Shown: piece by piece, positions 15,730 through 23,390 of the stretch
Numbering within the stretch: position 1 is the stretch's first letter
How the letters are laid out: each line of letters opens with the position of its first letter
Origin: Phycisphaerae bacterium
GTDB lineage: Bacteria > Planctomycetota > Phycisphaerae > UBA1845
Assembly (NCBI GenBank): GCA_028289375.1
Contig: JANQQK010000038.1
Span: 1 to 64,000 of the forward strand
DNA length: 64,000 nucleotides
Reading direction: 5' to 3'
Translations under genes and position numbers: made by a program
The notes under the pieces: generated by a model
What the model saw: the letters and a program-made list of their open reading frames with translations, nothing else
Told to the model about the DNA's origin: nothing
The model's database searches: none

Positions 15730-18390
15730 CTACCCGGACTCGACCGGAGCACCAGCAGGACCTCGGGCAAGGCGGAAGCCAAGAACGAGGGAGCGAAACG
15801 ACGGGACGAACGCGAGGCGGCTCGCAGCACGGACGAACCCCGCGACACCGAGCCACGCGCCGCCGCGAAACACACGAACCGCGCCGAGCTCAGTCGATCC
15901 GGATGGATCGGCAACCGCACGCTTATCGTATTCTCGGAGCCCATCAGCACACCATTCGTCCACGTTGCCGAGCATGTCGTGCAGACCCCAATCATTCGGC
16001 CGTTTCGCACCAACAGGCCACGTTCGACCTTCGCTGTTGCCAGACCACCAAGCGATCTCATCGAGCACGGACGACGCTTCCGAATCCGACTTCCAACCGC
16101 CCCCATACGTCGCCGTCTGCGTGCCGGCGCGGCATGCGTATTCCCACTCCGCCTCAGTTGGCAAGCGCCAACCGTCGGCATTCAGCGCATCAGCCAGCCG
16201 ACCCAGAAAGCGCTGGCAGTCCTCCCACGATACCTGTTCCACAGGACGCACAGCATCCTGATCGTCCCGGGTCTTGTCGTTCTGGAGATACGATGGATTC
16301 TCTCCGCCCATCACCGCCGACCAGAGACCTTGCGTACACGGAACCTCTCCCAACCAGAACCCACGCGTGATCGTCACAAGGTGACGAGGGCCTTCGCGCT
16401 CCGTGCGATCGGTCTCGTCCAACGGAGATCCCATCCAGAACCGACCCGGGGGAATCCAACGAAGACGGTGACGAACATCACCAACCTCAATCTCGCACCA
16501 TAGGCCAGCCTCGTCCCGCCCCATGGCGCGGGCCCAGCTGGGGCGGTTTTCGGGGAGGCGTTCCCCACGTTGTTCTACTTGGATGCTCAATTTCTTCGTA
16601 CGATCCGTCGCGAGATGGATCGGCTTCTTGATGGGCACAAGGGGAATGCTCGCTCGGTCATCCTCCAACTCAATGGGGGGGGCCGTCCGATCACGGCCGG
16701 TCCAGATTTGGACCAAGGGGGCCCTCAACCAAAGCGTGGCTACGCGGCTTCGGGGGCCGCGTCCCTCCTGCACCGCGCCAGGTGGCGCGACGCAAAACCC
16801 ATCGGCATCCTGGTAGAGTTCCACCGTCCGCGGTCGTCCGCTTCGTCCGCGTGTAACGACGGACCAGTCAATGCCGGTTGGTGCCTCTTCTATAGATACG
16901 TCCTCATGGGCGGCAGCCCACAATGCCGCCAGCGCTTCGCGCGTCTTCTGGTTTTTCCAAAGGCTACCGGGAAGGCGCTTTACGAATTTGCGGATCCAGA
17001 CCGAGATGGCGGGTTTCTCTTGCGCTAGACTTTCCCTATCGAGTGCACGGGCCAGCGAACGAAACTGATCCACGGCCATGTTGATCTCGCTTTCGCGGAG
17101 AAACTGGGCGACATTGCCTCCGTCTTCAGCCCAAAGTGCTAGCACTTCTTCCAACCATATCCAGGCCTGTAGAGGACTGTGCCAGTTACGCATGAGCCCA
17201 ACGACGTATTCCGCATCTGGATGCGATGCAAAATCGGGCCAACGCATCCGCGCGGCTGAGCGTTTCAACACTGCCGTGCCGGACAAGTCACCCATCACAT
17301 CGGCATGGTGCCACACATCGTGTTCCAGGCCGACGCCGGCACGGTGCTGCGGCAGCAGTGTTCGGACTGCTCTCAGAAAACCAGGCTCTATCCTGGTGGC
17401 GAAGGAAAGCAACGTCAGTATCCCGTCAAGCGTTTTGCGATCCCCCTGCCGGTCTGCCCCCACAACCGCCACCGGGCTGGAACTCCGATCCCAAAGCCGC
17501 GCATGCCACAGCCTGGCGTTGGATGTTGACCAGCGATCGGCGGGGGCGGGGACCAGTGCGGCTCGTTCGACCCACTCGCGCTTCAGCCTCGCACCCAGCG
17601 ATTGCCAGGCTCTTGCTTCTGATCCTCCGGCATACGCACCGAGATCGCTTAGTGCCAGAACGGCCGGAGCATTGACGATTTCGCTCGCCAGCAACTGAAC
17701 GGCGCCAGGCGACAGGCCGTGGGGAAGGTAACGAGCGTCGATCGTACCACCCAAACAGCGGCCAACTCGTTCGAGCAAATCCTTCTGATCCCGCCAAAAT
17801 GGCATGAGACGGTCACTGCGATCAACCAGCACAATAGTCTGCGTGGACCATCCGCGGCGCGGTCGCCGCGGGATTCGATGAAGCACTTCCATCCGGCTCA
17901 CGCGGCGGATGGCCGCGCGGACGTCCACATTGCCGCGTCCACGGCGTCGCATGGCCTTTTGCAGGTACGGTTCAAGCCTTGACCAGGACGTTAACGGCGG
18001 TTTGCGTGGTTGCGGATCCCTGGATCCCGGTCGAACCAGTTCATCCGGTGCCGTCGGCGTGACACCTGCCAGAAACTCATCGTCATCGCCCTCGTCATCC
18101 ATGCCAAACGGGTGGAAATTGATTTCCACCGGCATCAAGAACGGTACCGGTTTAAGTTCAGGCCGTTCCGTCGGGACTTCTTCGGCTGCAGGGGTGGCGT
18201 CGACAAAATCTTTCGGGGTGCTTGCACGCACTTCCGGCTCGCGTCTCGGCGATCGTCGATAGAGCCCCATCAACTTGGCGCCGTTATCTACCAACTTGGA
18301 GTGTTCGTCGGGATCGACGTCCATGTCATCGACGGCCGCCAGCCATTGTGCCAGATCGGCGAACCCGACTTTGCTTTTGGGCGGTGTCAT
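15730..18390 (-). CDS. DGR target protein 2: vWA-like plus FGE-fold receptor
   Basis: 886 residues. An acidic, Pro-rich N-terminus (1-130) is followed by a region beginning RRGWSTQTIVLVDRSDRLMP (about 180-330) that looks like a von Willebrand A domain with a degenerate metal site. A long helical region follows (about 330-520), then a beta-rich linker. The formylglycine-generating-enzyme/C-type-lectin-fold domain spans about 625-880 (WIPPGRFWMGS, GFWLGEVPCTQGLW, WRLPTEAEWEYACRAGT, GLHDMLGNVDEWC). VR2 covers residues about 835-876. The start overlaps the MoxR stop (ATGA). No signal peptide: cytoplasmic. Known systems pair MoxR ATPases with vWA proteins, so this is probably the diversified recognition partner of that ATPase. 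Confidence 0.88.
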   Translation of the reverse strand: MTPPKSKVGFADLAQWLAAVDDMDVDPDEHSKLVDNGAKLMGLYRRSPRREPEVRASTPKDFVDATPAAEEVPTERPELKPVPFLMPVEINFHPFGMDDEGDDDEFLAGVTPTAPDELVRPGSRDPQPRKPPLTSWSRLEPYLQKAMRRRGRGNVDVRAAIRRVSRMEVLHRIPRRPRRGWSTQTIVLVDRSDRLMPFWRDQKDLLERVGRCLGGTIDARYLPHGLSPGAVQLLASEIVNAPAVLALSDLGAYAGGSEARAWQSLGARLKREWVERAALVPAPADRWSTSNARLWHARLWDRSSSPVAVVGADRQGDRKTLDGILTLLSFATRIEPGFLRAVRTLLPQHRAGVGLEHDVWHHADVMGDLSGTAVLKRSAARMRWPDFASHPDAEYVVGLMRNWHSPLQAWIWLEEVLALWAEDGGNVAQFLRESEINMAVDQFRSLARALDRESLAQEKPAISVWIRKFVKRLPGSLWKNQKTREALAALWAAAHEDVSIEEAPTGIDWSVVTRGRSGRPRTVELYQDADGFCVAPPGAVQEGRGPRSRVATLWLRAPLVQIWTGRDRTAPPIELEDDRASIPLVPIKKPIHLATDRTKKLSIQVEQRGERLPENRPSWARAMGRDEAGLWCEIEVGDVRHRLRWIPPGRFWMGSPLDETDRTEREGPRHLVTITRGFWLGEVPCTQGLWSAVMGGENPSYLQNDKTRDDQDAVRPVEQVSWEDCQRFLGRLADALNADGWRLPTEAEWEYACRAGTQTATYGGGWKSDSEASSVLDEIAWWSGNSEGRTWPVGAKRPNDWGLHDMLGNVDEWCADGLREYDKRAVADPSGSTELGAVRVFRGGAWLGVAGFVRAASRLAFVPSFRSLVLGFRLARGPAGAPVESG
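15762..15887 (-). repeat. DGR variable repeat VR2
   Basis: 126-bp homologue of the template in target 2. It differs from TR at 22 of 24 coding-strand adenines and at one other position. Encoded variable residues are mostly hydrophobic or small (Leu, Gly, Val, Phe, Ser), unlike the more polar VR1. It is more heavily diversified than VR1. Confidence 0.95.
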
Positions 18391-19394
18391 GAAAGGGACT
18401 CGTCGCGCGCGTGCTTATCAAGCGTGAACGCGGCGACCTCTTCGAGCAATTCAAGGCGCTGTGGCGCGTTTTTTCGCTGTTCAAACACCACGCGCACCAG
18501 GTCGATGAACTCCGCCTGCCCGGGCGGATTCAGACCGCGTTTGCGGACGGCCGTTCGTTCGCTGGCGACAAGTTCGGCAGCGCGTTGAAGGACCGACTTT
18601 TGACAACTCTGGAAATGAGCCTGCCCTCTATCGACCAGGAACGGCACAAGGTCATCCGGGAGTTCGATGCGCAACACGAGACAACGGCGGAGGAAGGCAT
18701 CTGGCAGAACGCGTTCTTCATTGGTGGTGATGATGACCAGCGGCGGGTAATCGGGATCCATGACCACTCCGTCTTTCGTACCCGGAGCATCAAAGTGACC
18801 GCTGCCGAGTGCTTCAAGAAGGCCATTGGGCACCGACGGATCAGCCTTATCGATCTCATCGAGCAGAACGACGCAGCGAGTCTTCGTCTCCTCATTGCTC
18901 CAATCACCCAATGGATGATCGGGCTTGGCCATTTGGATTTTCAGATCTTCTTCCAATGCGATGGCGGAGGAACCGTTGAAGGCCCACCACAACGGCCCGG
19001 GGCGAACATAACGACGTTCATCAAGCAGATCGCCCACGTTTTTCCCGTCTTTGTCGTCATTGCCGTCCAGCTGCGCCTGATGGCCGACAAGCTGCGCATC
19101 CGCGAGGCGGGCGACGGTATCCATGGTCCAGAACAGGTCGCGCGGTTCCGTTTGGGCATCGACGGTATGCGAAACGAACGCCCAGTTCATCAGGCTGGCC
19201 ACGGCTCGAGCAAGCTGGCTTTTTCCGCATCCCGGTTCGCCGCGAACAAGCAGTGGGCGTCGCGCGGCTAGAGCGGCGTTAACGGCGATGATCGAATCAC
19301 GATCAAATACGTGAACAGCCGCCGGCATGCCGCGCGTGGCCTTCAGCGGTTGCCGATCGCCTTCCGAAATCGTGAGATAATATTCTGATTCCAT
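18387..19394 (-). CDS. MoxR-family AAA+ ATPase
   Basis: 335 residues. Walker A GEPGCGKSQ (about 51-59), Walker B CVVLLDEIDKAD, sensor-1 IITTN and the downstream LPDAFLRRC with arginine-finger candidates. MoxR ATPases act as chaperone-like remodelers, usually of a vWA-domain partner encoded next door; here that partner is the DGR target 2, whose start overlaps this stop. A 14-base gap separates it from the upstream 413-residue gene, so all three form one operon. Cytoplasmic. Confidence 0.9.
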   Translation of the reverse strand: MESEYYLTISEGDRQPLKATRGMPAAVHVFDRDSIIAVNAALAARRPLLVRGEPGCGKSQLARAVASLMNWAFVSHTVDAQTEPRDLFWTMDTVARLADAQLVGHQAQLDGNDDKDGKNVGDLLDERRYVRPGPLWWAFNGSSAIALEEDLKIQMAKPDHPLGDWSNEETKTRCVVLLDEIDKADPSVPNGLLEALGSGHFDAPGTKDGVVMDPDYPPLVIITTNEERVLPDAFLRRCLVLRIELPDDLVPFLVDRGQAHFQSCQKSVLQRAAELVASERTAVRKRGLNPPGQAEFIDLVRVVFEQRKNAPQRLELLEEVAAFTLDKHARDESLS

Positions 19395-19408
19395 ACGAAC
19401 AATTACCT

Positions 19409-20650
19409 TTAGCTTTGCGTCGAAAACTCATCCCTGAGAATCAACAGGAAGGGATCCAGGGCAGCTTCATCTTCAGGTTCCCCTAGGGCAATAAGGTGAA
19501 GATTGGGTAGCTCTTGGCGAATTATTCTGACGTTATCGCGGGCGACCTGAGAGTCACTTGGTCGATAGACCGCGTAGTAGGCTGGATCGTCCTCCCGTCC
19601 GCGTTCATGCATCCGCTTCAGCCGCTTGTCCACCAATTTTGACTTCGGCACGAGCCCCATCTTTCCTTCGAGGTAACCGAGTACCTGGTTCAGGCAGTCG
19701 GTTGCTTCGAGTTGAATGCCTTGGTTGGGCCCTGGTACATCGTCTTCAGGATGCCAAAGCCGGATTCTTGACGAACCGACGATACCACTGCCTCGTTCTA
19801 CCTTGAACGTAGCAGGTCGTTTGTCATATGCTGCGACAACGATTTCGACGAGTGTTTCGATTGCGCACAATGGTTTGGCATCGCCCTCCAGCGCCGTCGT
19901 CAAATCAGCAATGTACCTTTGCCATTCGTCGTATACGGGCAAGATTGTGCAAACCAGTTTTCGAATACCATGAACGATACTTGGGTTGTCCATGCTGGCG
20001 TCGATAACGGCTTTCAAAATCCAACCGCGATGTTCGGCGGGCGACTGAACAAGCCAGTCCGCGAGTTCTTCGTCATTTTTCAATTCCTGATCTAACTCAG
20101 TTGGTAGTTTCCCACGAATTGCCGGGCCTAAATCTCTGTCCTTAAGAAGATTCGTGACGTTATCATCATGTTCATCCTCGACATATGAACGCCACTCGGG
20201 CGCATACAGGTCCACATCATCAACTGCGATTTGTGGTGCATTCATCTTTGTCTTTGGACACCAAATCAGGAAATGATACTGCTTATTTCCATTGACCGAG
20301 GCCAAACGAAGTCCCAAGTCAGAATCCGAAGGACATGCGTGTTCCTTTAGTACCTTAGAGTTAAACTTAGAAAGCCTTGTTCCAGTCGAATTGGAATTCC
20401 ACGCTGCATCCTTAACTTTTCGCGAAAGTTCCATGAGAGATGTAACCAATACCTGCCTTTGCGGCAAAGAGAAGACTGTCTCCAGGGCGTCGAACAGGAT
20501 TCCAAATTGTTTGATGTGTCTGTCGGTATCATATTCTTTGACGCACTCGTCGACCTTGGTTTTGAGATCTGCAAGCACGTCCAGGAAATACTCCTGCGTT
20601 ACGAATTTTGTACCACCCTTCTCCGCATACGGCGTTGCTTCTGATTGCAT
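19409..20650 (-). CDS. Unrecognised 413-residue first gene of the MoxR/DGR operon
   Basis: I do not recognise a family. The N-terminal ~100 residues are helical (DVLADLKTKVDECVKEYDTD), the middle is acidic and helical, and the C-terminal ~130 residues are mixed alpha/beta (SSRIRLWHPEDDVPG, LHLIALGEPEDEAALD). No signal peptide, membrane segment or obvious nuclease or protease motif. ATG 20650 with AGGA seven bases upstream. As the leading gene before MoxR and the vWA/FGE protein, it occupies the place of the third component (effector or VMAP-like adaptor) in MoxR-vWA ternary conflict systems. That assignment rests on context only. Confidence 0.75.
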   Translation of the reverse strand: MQSEATPYAEKGGTKFVTQEYFLDVLADLKTKVDECVKEYDTDRHIKQFGILFDALETVFSLPQRQVLVTSLMELSRKVKDAAWNSNSTGTRLSKFNSKVLKEHACPSDSDLGLRLASVNGNKQYHFLIWCPKTKMNAPQIAVDDVDLYAPEWRSYVEDEHDDNVTNLLKDRDLGPAIRGKLPTELDQELKNDEELADWLVQSPAEHRGWILKAVIDASMDNPSIVHGIRKLVCTILPVYDEWQRYIADLTTALEGDAKPLCAIETLVEIVVAAYDKRPATFKVERGSGIVGSSRIRLWHPEDDVPGPNQGIQLEATDCLNQVLGYLEGKMGLVPKSKLVDKRLKRMHERGREDDPAYYAVYRPSDSQVARDNVRIIRQELPNLHLIALGEPEDEAALDPFLLILRDEFSTQS

Positions 20651-20750
20651 GGCGGGTTCCTGATGCAGCCGTTTATCGAATGACGAACAGGCCCAATCTA
20701 GGCTTCCGACTTCTGTTGATCAAGTCGTCGCCATGACACCTCAAACAGGT

Positions 20751-20813
20751 CACGGCAACTACCTGCCCAGACGTGGCAATTACTCGCGACACCGGGGCAA
20801 TTGCCTGTAAGAT
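20751..20813. promoter_or_regulatory. Three direct repeats at exact 21-bp spacing
   Basis: Units begin at 20751, 20772 and 20793, each carrying GGCAAYTRC. The third contains a perfect 10-bp palindrome GGCAATTGCC (20796-20805). A 21-bp period is two helical turns, so a regulator would bind the same DNA face. The array lies 100-160 bp upstream of the first gene of the MoxR/DGR operon, a natural place for its operator. Confidence 0.55.
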
Positions 20814-20915
20814 CTTTATTTTCAATGGGTTAAGTGGCCCTCGCTTAGTGGGTGGCGTACACTGTTATTGTTCGGTGAGTCAGCCGTACCGCGCTGCGCG
20901 AAGCCGGACGAATTC

Positions 20916-21046
20916 ATGAGCAACCTGGCCGACAACGTGTCGGCCGCTCATTCATTGCCTGGGCCCAAGGCATCTTCCTCCAGACCGGTGGCGGGCGGTT
21001 TGCGCGCCTTCCGCTACCGGTCTGCGCCCTCGTGTCAGCGCGAGGG
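20916..21046. ncRNA. Possible structured RNA: three consecutive hairpins
   Basis: Hairpin 1 (20916-20951) has GGCCGACA-ACG-TGTCGGCC with an outer ATGAGC/GCTCAT stem. Hairpin 2 (20982-21023) closes with AGACCGGT/ACCGGTCT. Hairpin 3 (21027-21046) has CCCTCG/CGAGGG. They precede the small membrane protein gene by 30 bases. This may be a leader structure or small RNA. No known RNA family was recognised. Confidence 0.35.
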
Positions 21047-21076
21047 TGGTCAACAAACCATGCAGGATGTGCAAGT

Positions 21077-21358
21077 ATGTCTATCGAAACTATCGCCACT
21101 GTCGCCCTGGCAGCATTGATCGTGATCCTCATCTGGATCCTTCGCAAGAAGATGTTCTCCAGCTGGTTTCCCCGGCCGAATCAGCGACTGCGCAACCGTG
21201 TCGCGCGGATCTACCGGCGATGGCGCGCTGAGGGATATCGCCGTCGCAAGCACGATTGGGGAACGGTCTGGTTCCGGCCAGACGATGATCCGAATCACAA
21301 TGATCCCAATCACAATGGCCCGGACAACGACGGCCCGGATGACCGAGGCGGGGTTTGA
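21077..21358 (+). CDS. Small membrane protein, His/Asp/Asn-rich tail
   Basis: 93 residues from ATG 21077. One N-terminal membrane helix (IATVALAALIVILIWIL), then a strongly basic stretch (NQRLRNRVARIYRRWR), and a C-terminal repeat of DPNHN/GPDN-type units. Family not recognised. The leftward frame over the same bases has no better start. It overlaps the next gene by 20 bases. Confidence 0.5.
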   Translation: MSIETIATVALAALIVILIWILRKKMFSSWFPRPNQRLRNRVARIYRRWRAEGYRRRKHDWGTVWFRPDDDPNHNDPNHNGPDNDGPDDRGGV

Positions 21359-21599
21359 GACGCCGCTCGTCACGGATCTCACGCCGAGTCTCCAGGTTTG
21401 GCAGCGTCGATCTGTCGAAGTTCGCCAAGCACTGCGGAAGACGATCATCGCCTGCTCGTCGCGGGAGTACTTCGAGACCGCCATGGCACTCGCGCAGTTT
21501 GAGAGCCGCGCCACCGGCGACGGGTTCTTGGGCTACGCACTCGTCGTCACACGTCTGGCCGGGCACCGCTGTAAATTGGGAAAGGTGGTGCCATCATGA
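21339..21599 (+). CDS. Hypothetical element protein
   Basis: 86 residues from ATG 21339, overlapping the end of the membrane protein gene. A helical region (RSVEVRQALRKTIIACSSRE, YFETAMALAQFESRATGDG) looks like a real protein. No Shine-Dalgarno sequence is evident, so coupling to the upstream gene would be needed. Function unknown. Confidence 0.4.
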   Translation: MTEAGFETPLVTDLTPSLQVWQRRSVEVRQALRKTIIACSSREYFETAMALAQFESRATGDGFLGYALVVTRLAGHRCKLGKVVPS

Positions 21600-21866
21600 T
21601 CGGTCGCAAATGGGTGAGATCGGCGCGACGGTTGTGACGACCGGCAGACAACTACTCAGAAGCCGAGTTTTGGCCGAAGTACAAGGGTGCGGGTCGTTTG
21701 ATCACTGTAATGGCTGGCCACCATTTGCTTGGCGATACTCACCAGCAACTTTAGCATCGCCGGCGACGATCTCGTGCCGATATCGTAACCGTCCGCGGAA
21801 CGGCGTTGTCAGGATCGTGTGACACGGTGTAGCACTTGCCCTTCCGGGGGACGCAGTCAGACTGGT

Positions 21867-22631
21867 TCAATTAGCGGTGGCGGGTTGCCAGCGGTCGGGT
21901 AGAAGATCGGCTAGTTGGTTGAAGGGGATGGCCGCAATGCGGGTAAGCACGTTTCGGAGGCAGGCCATGGGCACGATCTGGAGACTCTGGCGGGTGGCGA
22001 TCAGGTTGAACATCGTGGCCGCGGTGCGACCGCCGTTGTCCGAGCCGGCGAAGAGCCAGTTCTTGCGGCCGATCGCCACGCGGCGCAGCGCGTTTTCGCT
22101 GGCATTGTTGTCGATGGCCAGCCGCCCGTCGGTCGTGTACCCGCTAAAGGCCTCCCCCTGATTCAGCGCGTACTGGATCACCTGCCCTAACGGGCTCATG
22201 GACAGCTCCGGCCCGCCACGCTCGGCCTGCGGGTATTCCAGCCATGCCTTGAAGTCCGCCAGTCTCGGCCCCGACGACTCCTCTCGCAAACGAAGAAGAT
22301 TCTCAACGAGCCAATCGTGCAAGCGTCGATCGGACTTATGAGCGGATACTCTGTGGGAGAGCCGCGACATCGCTGCTTGTTTGGCTTGCTGCTTCACCTG
22401 ATTCTCGACGTTATACAGCAACTGGTTGTGCGCCAGTTCATCAGTGCTGGCCGCCAGATCGCTGCCCCGCGAATCATAGAACTTCCGCCGCGCATGCGCT
22501 CGGGACGCCACCTCCGTTATCTGGTGCTGGCGACACCACGACCGAACCGATTGCCTACCCTCGGCCTGATGACTCAGACGCCGCCGCCAAACCGACTCCT
22601 TCCGGAGATCCCGCGCTGCAACCTCGTCCAT
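21867..22631 (-). pseudogene. IS66-type transposase remnant, TnpA start fused to TnpC end
   Basis: One open frame of 254 codons. Residues 1-40 look like the beginning of the IS66 accessory protein TnpA (KESVWRRRLSHQ, SVRSWCRQH). From about 41 onward it is the C-terminal half of the DDE transposase TnpC (AHARRKFYDS, GRLAIDNNASENALRR, IGRKNWLFAGSDNGGRTAA, LADLLPDRW). The rest of TnpA, TnpB and the catalytic first half of TnpC are missing, so a large internal deletion joined them in frame. The ATG keeps a strong AAGGAGG site. Non-functional as a transposase. Confidence 0.85.
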
Positions 22632-22752
22632 GCGCCGCGCCTCCTTACCTCGAGAAACGGTGGACGCTGGGGAGGAGAACTACGACTCAGCCAATGCGAC
22701 GGAGTGTTCTCTACTACCTGACAAAACCGGCCGATCACCCTTACGTGCGGTA

Positions 22753-22937
22753 TCAGCAGTCTGATGTGAGGTACGCGTCCACCGCACGCACCACAAAGGC
22801 CTTCACGTCAGGCGGCACATCAGACTCCATGATCAACCGTATCGCACGCTCGGCTTCCTCAGAACTCGCGCGCTCCGGTACAACATCTGTGCAACACCCT
22901 GCCGAATTCGTCGATTTCTGCTCGCTAGACGGGGTTT
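22753..22937 (-). other. In-frame alternative C-terminal tail for the integrase
   Basis: The minus-strand frame that crosses the right attachment repeat continues here and stops at 22753. It encodes about 61 residues (SAGCCTDVVPERASS, RAIRLIMESDVPPDVKAF). It is in the same frame as the integrase frame at the left repeat. In an excised circle the integrase would read through attP into this tail instead of the chromosomal one. A GCCT-x-VV motif is shared with the integrase tail. Confidence 0.55.
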
Positions 22938-23078
22938 CCTGCGGTTTACAAAACCGCTGCTCTGCCAATTGAGCTACGGTGGCATCGTTGTCGTCAGTGG
23001 GCGACACGGAGCGACCCGCCCCGCACGTAACCGACTGCGACGGTAGGACTTTAGCACAGCTTGCCGCCCTTGGCGAGT
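22938..23078. repeat. Right attachment repeat (attR-like) with half tRNA-Thr
   Basis: Second copy of the 141-bp repeat. It includes only the 5' half of tRNA-Thr (22938-22983, minus strand), so no functional tRNA is made here. It marks the right edge of the element and probably represents the original chromosomal 5' half and leader. Confidence 0.9.
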
Positions 23079-23390
23079 GTTCACCGGTATCCGGAGTTTT
23101 GGACTGGGACCAGCTCAAAATCTCTGCGCGTGCCAAAAACAACTTGGGACACTATCTTCGCAAACGTCCTATAAGCCTGTAAGTGGTTTGCACCTAGCCC
23201 GGATGCGGACTTCGGCCGACGTTACTGGGGGATTTGACGATGCGTGGACGATTGACCGGATCGTTCGCGCCAGCACCAACAGGAACTGAGTAAGACGTCC
23301 ACGATTGGCCAAAGAATGCGATCGGGGTTCGGCGTCCCGCGTGGCCTGATGACCAACTCAGCTGTTACCGTTTTCCTGAACCTGAGTTAG
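23079..23390. other. Gene-free stretch
   Basis: Chromosomal DNA just right of the element. No convincing gene, repeat or terminator seen. Confidence 0.4.

Larger units (their letters stand above)
20651..21076. other. Intergenic control region of the DGR operon
   Basis: Between divergent genes: the 413-residue gene (leftward) and a small membrane protein (rightward). It contains three 21-bp-spaced repeats (20751-20813) and three consecutive hairpins (20916-21046). No convincing coding sequence. Confidence 0.6.
4715..23078. mobile_element. 18.2 kb tRNA-Thr-integrated element carrying a DGR
   Basis: Bounded by 141-bp direct repeats (4715-4855 and 22938-23078) that contain the 5' half of tRNA-Thr. 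A tyrosine integrase lies immediately inside the left end. The interior has phage/plasmid-type genes (XRE regulator, excisionase-like HTH proteins, RepA/DnaB-like ATPase, DUF5681-like protein), iteron-like repeats, a DGR with MoxR/vWA genes and a broken IS66. No capsid, portal, large terminase or conjugation genes were recognised. It is best described as an integrative element or satellite-like genomic island, not a complete prophage or ICE. The ends are directly visible; mobility is inferred. Confidence 0.85.

Noticed and set aside
4715-23078. Complete prophage
   Set aside because: No capsid, portal, tail, large terminase or lysis genes were recognisable; only integration, regulation and replication-type genes plus cargo.
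22753-23142. Independent 129-residue gene across the right att site
   Set aside because: The middle is antisense tRNA-Thr and att repeat. The frame is better explained as part of the integrase tail after circularisation.
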